From NCBI GenBank assembly GCA_023266355.1, contig JAHFQM010000002.1, forward strand, positions 310,001-374,000: a DNA stretch of 64,000 nt, written 5' to 3'. Source of the stretch: Aquabacterium sp. (GTDB taxonomy: Bacteria > Pseudomonadota > Gammaproteobacteria > Burkholderiales > Burkholderiaceae_C). Position 1 is the stretch's first letter. Every line of letters begins with the position of its first letter. Positions 24,928-33,502 of the stretch are shown piece by piece. The notes under the pieces were generated by a model. It made no database searches. It had not been told where the DNA came from and was given only the letters and a program-made list of their open reading frames with translations. Made by a program: the position numbers and the translations under genes.

Positions 24928-25791
24928 TCACAGCGCCAGCGTCATGCGCTGGTGCGGGATGCCCACCTCGTCGAACACCTCGCCCACCGGCAGGAAGCCC
25001 GCCTGGGCGTACAGCGGCATGGCGCTCAACTGCGCGTGGATGCCGATGTGCGGCACACCCCGCTGACGCGCCTGGGCGATCAGCGCCTGCAGCACCGCAC
25101 GCCCCAGACCGATGCCACGCGCACTGCGCAGCACCGCCATGCGCCCGATGCGGGCGTGGCCAGCTTCGCCCGACAAAATCAAGCGCCCCGTGGCCAGCGG
25201 CAGGCCCGCCAGGGTGCGGACCACGGCGTGCACCGCGGTGGCATCGTCGGCATCCCACTCCTCGGACTCGGGGATGCCCTGCTCGCCGACGAACACGGCC
25301 AGGCGCACCGCCCTCGCCGCCTCGGCCAGCGCCTCCCACGGGCCACACACCAGCTGGGTGACGGGCGTGCCCTGCTCGTGGGCGTCCAGTTGGTGGCGCA
25401 CCGCCTCGGGCACCGGGGCTGAGCGCCCCGAGGCCAGGTCGGTGAACACATAGACCACCTCGCCCGTGACGAGCAAGCGGCCCTGCGACCACACCGCCCA
25501 GTTCAAGGTGATGGACGAGGTGCCAATGCGCTCACAGCGCATGCCGATGTCCAGCCAGTCGTCCAGGCGCGCCGGCGCGTGGTACTCCAGCGTGTTGCGG
25601 CGCACGAAGATGTCGCCACCCACGTGCCGCATCGCGTCCGGGTATGGCAGGCCGACCGTCCGCCAGAACTCGGTGACGGCCACGTCCAGGTAGGTCAGGT
25701 AGTGGCCGTTGAAGACCACCTGCTGGGCGTCCACCTCCACCCAGCGCACGCGCAGGCGGTGGTGGAAACGGAAGTCGGCGGGCTGGGTCAT
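24928..25791 (-). CDS. Fused acyl-CoA thioesterase and GNAT acetyltransferase
   Basis: A 287-residue two-domain protein. Residues 1-140 are a hotdog thioesterase of the YbgC/4-hydroxybenzoyl-CoA type: RVRWVEVDAQQVVFNGHYLTYLDVA with Asp21 and the conserved Asn-His, then GGDIFVRRNTLEYHAPARLDDWLDI. Residues 148-287 are a GNAT domain: AVRLAVFVGEQGIPESEEWDADDATAVHAV, then acetyl-CoA-binding RIGRMAVLRSARGIGLGRAVLQALI. It is the last gene of the fatty-acid operon, 22 bp after fadD. The fusion couples CoA-thioester cleavage with acyl transfer; the substrate is unknown. Confidence 0.85.
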   Translation of the reverse strand: MTQPADFRFHHRLRVRWVEVDAQQVVFNGHYLTYLDVAVTEFWRTVGLPYPDAMRHVGGDIFVRRNTLEYHAPARLDDWLDIGMRCERIGTSSITLNWAVWSQGRLLVTGEVVYVFTDLASGRSAPVPEAVRHQLDAHEQGTPVTQLVCGPWEALAEAARAVRLAVFVGEQGIPESEEWDADDATAVHAVVRTLAGLPLATGRLILSGEAGHARIGRMAVLRSARGIGLGRAVLQALIAQARQRGVPHIGIHAQLSAMPLYAQAGFLPVGEVFDEVGIPHQRMTLAL

Positions 25792-25813
25792 GCGGCTGGG
25801 GCCATGGACCTGG

Positions 25814-27553
25814 TCAGCGCAGTTCGCGGCGCAGGATCTTGCCCACCGGCGTCTTGGGCAGCTCTTCGTTGCGGAACTCGACGATGCGCGGCATCTTGTA
25901 GCCCGTCAGGTTCTTGCGGCAGTGCTCAAGCAAGGCTTCCTTGGTCAGGCCCGGGTTGCGCGGCACCACGATGATCTTGACGCGTTCACCGGCCACTTCG
26001 TCGGGCACGCCCACGGCCGCCACCTCCTTGACGTCGGGGTGCATGGCCACCACGTCCTCGATCTCGTTCGGGTAGACGTTGAAGCCCGAGACCAGGATCA
26101 TGTCCTTCTTGCGGTCCACGATCTTGAGGAAGCCCAGCTCGTCCATCACGGCGATGTCGCCCGTGGCCAGCCAGCCTTCAGCGTCGATGACCTTCTCGGT
26201 TTCTTCGGGGCGGTTCCAGTAGCCCTTCATGACCTGCGGGCCGCGCACGCACAGCTCGCCGGGCTCGCCGATGTCGGCCCAGGAGCCATCTTCACGGCGG
26301 CAGCGCACCTCGGTGGAGGGCACGGGCACGCCGATGGAGCCGGTGAAGGTCGGGCGCGGCTTGCTGATGTCCACCGGGGCTTGCGACACGATGGGCGAGC
26401 ACTCGGTCAGGCCATAGCCCTCGACGATGGCCTGGCCGGTGACCTCTTTCCAGCGCTCGGCCACGCTGCGTTGCAGGGCCATGCCGCCGGCGATGGGCAA
26501 CTTCAGCTTGGAGAAGTCCAGCTTGCGGAAGGCCGGGTCGTCCAGGAAGGAGGCGAACAGCGTGTTGACGCCGCTGATGCCGGAGAACTTCTCGTTCTTG
26601 AGCATCATCATCACGCGCTTGGTGTCGCGCGGGTTGGCGATCAGGATGTTGCGTCCGCCCAGGCCCATGAAGATCAGGCCGTTCACCGTCAGCGAGAAGA
26701 TGTGGTACATCGGGATGAGCGTGACCACGGTCTCGGTTTCGCCGGTCAGCTGGCCCTCGGCAAAGGCCAGTGCCTGCTGGCAGTTGGCCAGCACGTTGCG
26801 GTGCGTCAGCATGGCGCCCTTGGCCACGCCGGTGGTGCCGCCGGTGTACTGCAGGAAGGCCAGCTCGTCGGGCTGCACCTTCACCGGTTGCAGCTTGTGG
26901 GCGGCACCGGCCTTGATCGCATCGCGCATCCACACGGCGCCGGGCAGGCTGTAGGCCGGCACCATCTTCTGCACCTTGCGCAGCACGAAGTTCAGCAGAC
27001 GCCCCTTGAGGTTGACGAAGCCGTCGGAGAGCAAGTCCCCGATCTGCGTCAGCACCACGCGCTTGACCTGGGTGCCGGCCATCGCGTCTTGCAAGGTCTT
27101 GGCGAAGGTCTCCATCACGATGATGGTTTCGGCGCCAGAGTCCTTGAGCTGGTGGTTCAGCTCGCGCGCCGTGTACAAGGGGTTGACGTTGACCACGATG
27201 GCACCGATGCGCAGCACCGCGAACAGGCACACGGGGTACTGGAAGGTGTTGGGCAGCATGATGGCCACCCGGTCGCCCTTCTTCACGCCCTGGCTTTGCA
27301 GGTGAGCCGCGAAGGACTTGACCAGGCGGTCCAGGCGAGCGAAGGACATCTCCGTGCCGATGCTCACGAAGCCCGGGCGGTCGCGGAACTTGGCCACGCA
27401 CTCGTCGAAGTACTGCGTCAGCGACTGGTACTTGTTGACGTCGATGTCGTGGGCCACGCCCTTCACGTACGACGACAACCAGATGCGATTGGTGGAACCG
27501 TCCGGGTTGACGATGGACTGCCCAAGCTGGGCGGCGGCTGCGGTTTGGCTCAT
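25814..27553 (-). CDS. fadD: Long-chain fatty acid-CoA ligase
   Basis: A 579-residue ANL-family ligase that activates fatty acids for beta-oxidation. Motifs: YTGGTTGVAKGAMLTHRNVLAN (about 222-243), VEGYGLTECSP near 370, GYWNRPEETEKV, GWLATGDIAV, and KMPRIVEFRNEELPKTPVGKILRREL with the catalytic lysine. Full length for proteobacterial FadD. It lies in a leftward operon with thiolase, MaoC hydratase and FabG. Confidence 0.93.
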   Translation of the reverse strand: MSQTAAAAQLGQSIVNPDGSTNRIWLSSYVKGVAHDIDVNKYQSLTQYFDECVAKFRDRPGFVSIGTEMSFARLDRLVKSFAAHLQSQGVKKGDRVAIMLPNTFQYPVCLFAVLRIGAIVVNVNPLYTARELNHQLKDSGAETIIVMETFAKTLQDAMAGTQVKRVVLTQIGDLLSDGFVNLKGRLLNFVLRKVQKMVPAYSLPGAVWMRDAIKAGAAHKLQPVKVQPDELAFLQYTGGTTGVAKGAMLTHRNVLANCQQALAFAEGQLTGETETVVTLIPMYHIFSLTVNGLIFMGLGGRNILIANPRDTKRVMMMLKNEKFSGISGVNTLFASFLDDPAFRKLDFSKLKLPIAGGMALQRSVAERWKEVTGQAIVEGYGLTECSPIVSQAPVDISKPRPTFTGSIGVPVPSTEVRCRREDGSWADIGEPGELCVRGPQVMKGYWNRPEETEKVIDAEGWLATGDIAVMDELGFLKIVDRKKDMILVSGFNVYPNEIEDVVAMHPDVKEVAAVGVPDEVAGERVKIIVVPRNPGLTKEALLEHCRKNLTGYKMPRIVEFRNEELPKTPVGKILRRELR

Positions 27554-27628
27554 CGGTGTCTCCTCGTGCCGTCACCTCGGTGGGCGCGGCTTGTCTTGGT
27601 TTTGAAAGCCCAGTTTAAGGGCTCTGGG

Positions 27629-28921
27629 TCAGCGCTCCAAGATGGCAACGACGCCCTGGCCGCCGGCGGCGCAGATCGAGATCAGGCCACGGCCCGAACC
27701 CTTTTGCGCCAGCATCTTGGCCAGAGAGGCCACGATGCGGCCACCGGTGGCGGCGAAGGGGTGGCCCGCGGCCAGCGAGGAGCCGTTGATGTTGAGCTTG
27801 CTGCGGTCGATGCTGCCCAGGGGCTGGTCCAGGCCCAGGCGCTCCTTGCAGTACTTGCCGTCTTCCCAGGCCTTCAATGTGCACAGCACCTGCGCGGCGA
27901 AGGCTTCGTGGATTTCATAGAAATCGAAGTCCTGCAGCTTGATGCCGGCGCGGTCCAGCATGCGCGGCACGGCATAGGCCGGGGCCATCAGCAGGCCTTC
28001 CTTCTTGTTGAAGAAGTCCACGGCGGCCACTTCGCTGAAGGTGATGTAGGCCAGCACGGGCAGGTTGTTCGCCTTGGCCCATTCCTCGCTGCCCAGCAGC
28101 ACGGCCGAGGCACCGTCGGTCAGGGGCGTGGAGTTGCCCGGGGTCAGCGTGCCCTGGCCGGGCGCGACCTTCTTGTCGAAGCACGGCTTGAGCGAGCGCA
28201 GCTTCTCGATGCTCAGGCCTTCGCGCAGGTTGTTGTCCTTGCTCACGCCCTTGAAGGGGGTGATGAGGTCGGCGAAGAAACCTTCCTTGTAGGCACGCGC
28301 CAGGTTGGCGTGGCTGGCCACGGCGAGTTGGTCCTGCTCTTCGCGGGGGATGCCCCACTCGCGCGCCATCAGCTCGGCGTGCTCGCCCATGGAGAAGCCG
28401 GTGCGCGGCTCACCGTTCTTCGGGATGGCCGGCTTCATCAGCATGCTCGGGCGGATCTGGGACATCACCTTGAGCTGGGCCATCGTGCCCTTGGCGCGGT
28501 TGGCTTCCATCAGGATCTTGCGCATCTTTTCGTTGATGCCGATGGGCGCGTCAGAGGTGGTGTCCACACCGCCACCGATGCCGCACTCGATGTGGCCCAG
28601 GGCGATCTTGTTGGCCACCAGCATGATGGCCTCCAGACCGGTGCCGCAAGCCTGTTGCAGGTCGTAGGCCGGGGTTTCGGGGGCCAGGGTCGTGGACAGC
28701 ACCGACTCGCGCACCAGGTTGAAGTCACGGCTGTGCTTCATCACGGCACCGGCGGCGACATCGCCCAGGCGCTGGCCGTGCAGGTTGAAGCGGTCGGCCA
28801 GGCCCTGCAGGGTGGCGGTCAGCATCTCCTGGTTGGAGACGTTGGAGTAGACGGTGTTGGAGCGGGCAAACGGGATGCGGTTGCCACCGATGATGGCGAC
28901 GCGGCGGACGGTGGTGTTCAT
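27629..28921 (-). CDS. Acetyl-CoA C-acyltransferase (thiolase, FadI-like)
   Basis: A 430-residue thiolase II family enzyme. Nucleophilic Cys in QQACGTGLEAIMLVANKI (about 89-106), the second site NGSSLAAGHPFAATGGRI (His) and the C-terminal Cys in ISICAAGGQGVVAIL. It catalyses thiolytic cleavage of 3-ketoacyl-CoA to acetyl-CoA and a shortened acyl-CoA. The length fits FadI or acetyl-CoA acetyltransferase types rather than the ~390-residue FadA/PhaA. Confidence 0.93.
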   Translation of the reverse strand: MNTTVRRVAIIGGNRIPFARSNTVYSNVSNQEMLTATLQGLADRFNLHGQRLGDVAAGAVMKHSRDFNLVRESVLSTTLAPETPAYDLQQACGTGLEAIMLVANKIALGHIECGIGGGVDTTSDAPIGINEKMRKILMEANRAKGTMAQLKVMSQIRPSMLMKPAIPKNGEPRTGFSMGEHAELMAREWGIPREEQDQLAVASHANLARAYKEGFFADLITPFKGVSKDNNLREGLSIEKLRSLKPCFDKKVAPGQGTLTPGNSTPLTDGASAVLLGSEEWAKANNLPVLAYITFSEVAAVDFFNKKEGLLMAPAYAVPRMLDRAGIKLQDFDFYEIHEAFAAQVLCTLKAWEDGKYCKERLGLDQPLGSIDRSKLNINGSSLAAGHPFAATGGRIVASLAKMLAQKGSGRGLISICAAGGQGVVAILER

Positions 28922-28952
28922 GGGCAGGTGCCTTTCAGGGATTCAGGGGTGT

Positions 28953-29813
28953 TCAGTAGGTGACACGGCCGCGCAGGTGCGGCTTGTCGCCCTTGGCGTT
29001 GCGGACTTCGAACAGGGCGCTGTCTTCGCTGCGGATGGCCCACAAGGAAGCGCGCGCGGGCAGGAACAGCGGGGTCTTGAACTCGACGACGACCTCGGCC
29101 TGCGCCACCGCCTCGCGCGGCATCAGCGTGGCCAGGGCACGGGCCTTGGTCCACATGCCGTGGGCAATCGCCTTGCGAAAGCCCAGGAACTTGGCGGTGA
29201 GCGCCGAGAGGTGGATGGGGTTGATGTCGCCCGAAACGCGGCCGTAGCTGCGGCCGATGCTGGCGCCGGCGTAGAAGTCGGCCTGGTGAGACAGCGGGCG
29301 CTCGTCGATCAGCTGGCTGGTGTAGGGCTCGCCCTTGGGCTGGCGCACGCCCAGGCGCAGCAGCGTCCAGGTGCTCTCCCACACCACCTCGCCATCGCGC
29401 AGGGCGCGGGCGTGCAGCGTGAAGGCCTGGCCCTTGTCATGTGCGATCAGCTCGCCGGTGCGCACCTCGATGCGCAACACGTCTTCCACGTGGATGCGCT
29501 GCAGCAGCCTGGCGCTGTTGGCCAGGTGCACCAGGCCCATCGCCGGAAAGGGGAAGCGCCGCGAGCCGAACAGCATCATGGCCAGCGGGAAGGCGTCCAG
29601 GTGCGGGAACAGCATGGGCACGCCGTGGGCCTTGCCGAAGCCGCACACCTTGGCGTAGGCCGCCACGCGCTTGGCATCGACGACCACGCGCGGGCGCACA
29701 TAGGTCACCTCGGGCAGGGCTTCGACCACGCCGGGGCGCTTGCTGCTGGAGCGCAAAGCGCCCAGGTTGAGCGCCAGCGCGCTGGGCAGCTTGTTGACTT
29801 CGATGATTTTCAT
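28953..29813 (-). CDS. MaoC-like enoyl-CoA hydratase/dehydratase
   Basis: A 286-residue double-hotdog protein. The C-terminal hydratase motif is visible: YGRVSGDINPIHLSALTAKFLGFRKAIAHGMWTKA, with Asp and His of the R-hydratase site (D-x4-H ... HGM). The N-terminal half (VTYVRPRVVVDAKRVAAYAKVCGF ... PMLFPHLDAFPLAMMLF) is a second, degenerate hotdog. The Met at 29813 is used rather than the upstream Met at 29843, which overlaps the fabG stop. It probably hydrates enoyl-CoA in this operon. Confidence 0.85.
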   Translation of the reverse strand: MKIIEVNKLPSALALNLGALRSSSKRPGVVEALPEVTYVRPRVVVDAKRVAAYAKVCGFGKAHGVPMLFPHLDAFPLAMMLFGSRRFPFPAMGLVHLANSARLLQRIHVEDVLRIEVRTGELIAHDKGQAFTLHARALRDGEVVWESTWTLLRLGVRQPKGEPYTSQLIDERPLSHQADFYAGASIGRSYGRVSGDINPIHLSALTAKFLGFRKAIAHGMWTKARALATLMPREAVAQAEVVVEFKTPLFLPARASLWAIRSEDSALFEVRNAKGDKPHLRGRVTY

Positions 29814-29844
29814 GGGCGGTTTGCCGGTGAGGTCGGGGTGCAAC

Positions 29845-31254
29845 TCAGGCGCCGATCAGGCTCTGGCCGCACACGCGGATCACGTTGCCCGTGATGCCGG
29901 CCGATGCGGGGCTGGCGAACCAGCCGATGGCCTCGGCCACGTCCACAGGCTGGCCGCCCTGGCTCATGGAGTTCATGCGGCGACCGGCTTCGCGGATGGC
30001 GAAGGGGATGGCCGCCGTCATGGCCGTTTCGATGAAGCCCGGGGCCACGGCGTTGATGGTGATGCCCTTCTTTGCGAAGATCGGCGCGCTGGCCTGCACC
30101 ATGCCGACCACACCGGCCTTGGAGACGGCGTAGTTGGTCTGGCCCATGTTGCCCGAGATGCCCGAGATGGACGACACGCAGACGATGCGGCCACCCGCCT
30201 TCAGCGCACCACTCTCGACCAGCGCCTCGTTGATGCGCTCTTGCGTGGACAGGTTGACGTTCATGACGAGCTGCCAGAGGTGCTCCTTCATGTTGGCGAT
30301 GGTCTTGTCGCGGGTGATGCCGGCGTTGTGCACGACCACGTCCCAGCCGCCGTCGGCCTTGGCGGCGTCCACCAGCTTTTGAGGCGCTTCGGGCGCGCCG
30401 ATGTCCAGCGCCAGCGCCGTGCCACCGATCTTCTTGGCGACCTCGTCGAGGCCTTCCTGGGCCTGGGGCACGTCCAGGGCGATGACGTGGGCGCCGTCGC
30501 GGGCCATGCACTCAGCGATCGCCGCACCGATGCCGCGCGAAGCGCCGGTCACCAGCACCTTCTTGCCGGCCAGGGGCTGGTCCCAGTTGGCGGGCGTGAC
30601 GTTGTCACCCACCGGTGCGCCGATGCGGATGACCTGCGCCGACACATAGGCCGAGCGCGGCGACAGCAGGAAGCGCAGCGTGGACTCGACCTGGCTTTCA
30701 GCGCCTTCGGCCACGTAGACCAGCTGGGCGTTGCTGCCCTTCTTGAGCTCCTTGCCCAGCGAGCGCGTCAGACCTTCCAGGCCACGCTGGATGGTGGCCT
30801 GGCGCGGCGAGGTGCAGGCCTCAGGCGGACGGCCCAGCACGACCACGCGGCCGCAAGGCAGCAGCGAACGGGCGGCATCGTGGAAGAACCAGTACAGCGC
30901 ATCGGACTGGGTGGAATCGGTCAGGCCGGTGGCGTCGAACACCAGGGCCTTGACCTTCTCGCCGGGCTGGCCGTTGCTGCCCCAGCGGCCCGTGGTCAGG
31001 CCGGCCTTGTTGGCCACGGCCACCCACTGCGGCAGGCGCTCGTGGGCCAGGGTCTGCACACCGATGCGCTGGAACACGCCGGCCAAGGCCTCCAGCAATT
31101 GCGGCTCACCGCCGCCGCCCACCAGCACCGTGCCCTTGACCACGGGCTGACCGGCCTGGTAGCGCTCCAGAGGCATCGGCTTGGGCAGGCCCAGGGCATT
31201 GACCAGCTTGGCCCCGACGTTGGAGTTGGCGAAATCGATGTAACCGTCTTTCAT
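29845..31254 (-). CDS. fabG: Long-form 3-oxoacyl-ACP/CoA reductase (FabG4-like)
   Basis: A 469-residue short-chain dehydrogenase with an extra N-terminal flavodoxin-like domain (about 1-220), the high-molecular-weight FabG type. The C-terminal SDR domain has TGASRGIGAAIAE (nucleotide binding, about 237-249), NAG near 313, catalytic Ser in SSISGISG and YAVSK, and the ending VIRVCGQSLIGA. The frame is open upstream to 32145, antisense-like to the TetR gene; MKDGYIDFANS at 31254 is the natural start. It is the first structural gene after tetR. Confidence 0.9.
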   Translation of the reverse strand: MKDGYIDFANSNVGAKLVNALGLPKPMPLERYQAGQPVVKGTVLVGGGGEPQLLEALAGVFQRIGVQTLAHERLPQWVAVANKAGLTTGRWGSNGQPGEKVKALVFDATGLTDSTQSDALYWFFHDAARSLLPCGRVVVLGRPPEACTSPRQATIQRGLEGLTRSLGKELKKGSNAQLVYVAEGAESQVESTLRFLLSPRSAYVSAQVIRIGAPVGDNVTPANWDQPLAGKKVLVTGASRGIGAAIAECMARDGAHVIALDVPQAQEGLDEVAKKIGGTALALDIGAPEAPQKLVDAAKADGGWDVVVHNAGITRDKTIANMKEHLWQLVMNVNLSTQERINEALVESGALKAGGRIVCVSSISGISGNMGQTNYAVSKAGVVGMVQASAPIFAKKGITINAVAPGFIETAMTAAIPFAIREAGRRMNSMSQGGQPVDVAEAIGWFASPASAGITGNVIRVCGQSLIGA

Positions 31255-31352
31255 GGAAAGGCTCGCAGTGCTGAAGGCCGGTGGACGTGCACAGTCCGGT
31301 GTGGCCAGGTTGTCAAAACGGCCTGCCCCATCGGCAGGCCACGTCGGGGAAA

Positions 31353-32096
31353 TCAGGGGGCTGTGGCGGGCGTGGCGATGCCGATCTGCGCCACGCCGGG
31401 GATGCTGGCCATGGCGCCGAACAAGGTGGCGTCTTCCGGGCCTGGCAAAGGGGCTTTCAAGGCGGCCACCATCAGGGAGGCCAGGCGCGACAGGATCACG
31501 GCCTCGTGGTCGCCCTGTTGCTGGGTGAACTCGCGGATCAGGCGCTGGGTGTTGCCGCCGGCCAGGATGCCGGACAGCGCCCCCATGGCGAAGTTGAGGC
31601 GGAAGCCCAGGTCTTCGCGGCTGAGCTCGGGCAAGGTGCGCTGGAAGGCGAAGAAGAAGCGGCCCAGCGTCTGGATGTAGTTGGCCTGGATGAAGTCGCG
31701 CACCACGGGCGATGGGTCGGTGTAGGCCCGGCCGATGAAGTGCAAGAAGCTGTCGGCCATGGGCGCCTCGCTGCGGAAAATCCGCACCGCGGGCAGGAAC
31801 AGCGCCACCAGCACGTGCTCGCAGCTCATGCGCTCGCCGTAGGCCGCCTCGAAGGCGTCCAGCATGGCCAGGCGCTGGCCGTCCAGCGGGTCCAGGCGGC
31901 GCGCCAGCACGGCGTGGATGAGCGCGTCCTTGGTGCCGAAGTGGTAGTTCACCGCGGCCAGGTTGACGCCGGCCGCGCTGGTGATCTGGCGCATCGACAT
32001 CGAATCGAAGCCGCCGCCGATGAACAAGGCCTCGGCCGCGTCCAGGATGCGGGTCTTGGTGTCTGCCGGGGAAAGGCGGGGCGTGGCCGTGGCCAT
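31353..32096 (-). CDS. TetR/AcrR family repressor of the fatty-acid operon
   Basis: A 247-residue regulator. N-terminal HTH: TKTRILDAAEALFIGGGFDSMSMRQITSAAGVNLAAVNYHFGTKDALIHAVLARR. The C-terminal ligand domain is similar to PsrA/FadR-like TetR proteins (FLPAVRIFRSEAPMADSFLHFIGR, LGFRLNFAMGALSGILAGG). It heads the leftward operon tetR-fabG-maoC-thiolase-fadD-thioesterase. A 15-bp palindrome lies 40 bp upstream of its start, so autoregulation and control of the divergent dehydrogenase are likely, with an acyl-CoA as probable ligand. Confidence 0.88.
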   Translation of the reverse strand: MATATPRLSPADTKTRILDAAEALFIGGGFDSMSMRQITSAAGVNLAAVNYHFGTKDALIHAVLARRLDPLDGQRLAMLDAFEAAYGERMSCEHVLVALFLPAVRIFRSEAPMADSFLHFIGRAYTDPSPVVRDFIQANYIQTLGRFFFAFQRTLPELSREDLGFRLNFAMGALSGILAGGNTQRLIREFTQQQGDHEAVILSRLASLMVAALKAPLPGPEDATLFGAMASIPGVAQIGIATPATAP

Positions 32097-32135
32097 GGGG
32101 GGTCTCCAGGTGTCTGTCGGTGAGCCAACAGTACA

Positions 32136-32150
32136 GACGTTTCAAACGTC
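32136..32150. promoter_or_regulatory. TetR operator candidate
   Basis: GACGTTTCAAACGTC is a perfect odd palindrome (7-bp arms, central C) followed closely by a partial second copy (ACGTCCGTTTT). It lies in the intergenic region between tetR (start 32096) and the divergent alcohol dehydrogenase (start 32331). Confidence 0.65.
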
Positions 32151-32330
32151 CGTTTTATCGTCAGGGGCGTATGGTAGTCGAGCCAACCGCGATTGACACG
32201 GCTTTGACCCCACAAAATGGGTCACTCCCCCAAAGTCCGGGGTGAACGGGGGCCGTGCAAGGCGGATCTTCCTGAGGGGCGGGCCGGCGCAGCGCTCGCT
32301 ATGATCCCGGGCATCCAGAGCGAGGCCCCC

Positions 32331-33467
32331 ATGTCCACCATCCTGTACCTGACCCAGATCCAGTTCGAGTTCGGCGCCGTGCGCCTGCTGGCCAGCGAGT
32401 GCGAGCGCGTCGGCATCCGCCGTCCGCTGGTTGTGACCGATGCGGGCGTGCGCGCCGCCGGCGTCTTGCAAAAGGCGCTGGATGCGCTGGCCGACCTGCC
32501 CGTCACCGTCTTCGACCAGACACCGCCCAACCCGACCGAGGCCTCGGTGCGCGCCGCGCACGAGGTCTGGAAGGCCTCGGGCTGCGACGGCCTGATCGCC
32601 GTGGGCGGCGGCTCCAGCATCGACCTGGCCAAGGGCCTGGCCATCATGGCCAGGCACCCGGGCCCGCTGACCACCTACGCCACCATCGAGGGCGGCTCGC
32701 CCAAGATCACGCCGCAGGCCGCCCCGCTGATTGCCGTGCCAACCACCGCGGGCACCGGCTCGGAGGTGGCGCGTGGCGCCATCGTCATCGTCGATGACGG
32801 CCGCAAGCTGGGCTTCCACTCCTGGAACCTGATGCCCAAGGCCGCCATCCTCGACCCGGAACTCACGCTCGGCCTGCCCCCGATGCTGACCGCCGCCACC
32901 GGCATGGACGCCATCGCCCACTGCATGGAAACCTTCATGTCGGCGGCGTTCAACCCACCGGCCGATGGCATCGCGCTGGACGGCCTGGAGCGCGCCTGGG
33001 CCCACATCGCGCGGGCCACGCAAGACGGCAGCGACCGCGAGGCCCGCCTGAACATGATGAGCGCCTCCATGCAGGGCGCCATGGCCTTCCAGAAAGGGCT
33101 GGGCGCGGTGCACAGCCTCAGCCACAGCCTGGGCGGCGTGAACCCCAAGCTGCACCACGGCACCTTGAACGCCATGTTCCTGCCCGCCGTGGTTGCCTTC
33201 AACGCCGAGGCCGAATCCATGCAGAAGGACCGTCGCCTGGCCCGCATGGCCCACGCCATGGGCCTGGGCTCGCAGGGCGACATCCCCGCGGCCATCAAAG
33301 ACATGAACGCCCGCCTGGGCCTGCCCACCGGCCTGGCCGCGCTGGGTGTGGAGCGCGCCTGGTTCGACAAGGTCATCACCGGCGCGATGGCCGACCACTG
33401 CCACAAGACCAACCCGCGCGTGGCCACGCCAGAGGAATACCGCGCGCTGCTCGAAGCCTCGATGTGA
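32331..33467 (+). CDS. Iron-containing alcohol dehydrogenase
   Basis: A 378-residue group III dehydrogenase. NAD-binding GGGSSIDLAKGLAI near residues 88-101, PTTAGTGSEV near 136-145, metal-binding TAATGMDAIAHCMETFMS (first His) and GLGAVHSLSHSLGG with two His (about 260-273), and a further His in LHHGTLNAM. Length is typical. The Met at 32331 (MSTILYLTQIQF) is chosen; the frame extends to 32217. Substrate unknown; members reduce aldehydes or oxidise alcohols. Divergent from the fatty-acid operon and possibly under the same TetR. Confidence 0.88.
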   Translation: MSTILYLTQIQFEFGAVRLLASECERVGIRRPLVVTDAGVRAAGVLQKALDALADLPVTVFDQTPPNPTEASVRAAHEVWKASGCDGLIAVGGGSSIDLAKGLAIMARHPGPLTTYATIEGGSPKITPQAAPLIAVPTTAGTGSEVARGAIVIVDDGRKLGFHSWNLMPKAAILDPELTLGLPPMLTAATGMDAIAHCMETFMSAAFNPPADGIALDGLERAWAHIARATQDGSDREARLNMMSASMQGAMAFQKGLGAVHSLSHSLGGVNPKLHHGTLNAMFLPAVVAFNAEAESMQKDRRLARMAHAMGLGSQGDIPAAIKDMNARLGLPTGLAALGVERAWFDKVITGAMADHCHKTNPRVATPEEYRALLEASM

Positions 33468-33502
33468 GTTGATTGTGAGCTGACGGGGGCTTGCCGGCCA
33501 GA

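Noticed and set aside
25709..28963. A 1084-residue plus-strand frame
   Set aside because: It is antisense to fadD, the thiolase and the thioesterase fusion, which all have intact motifs.
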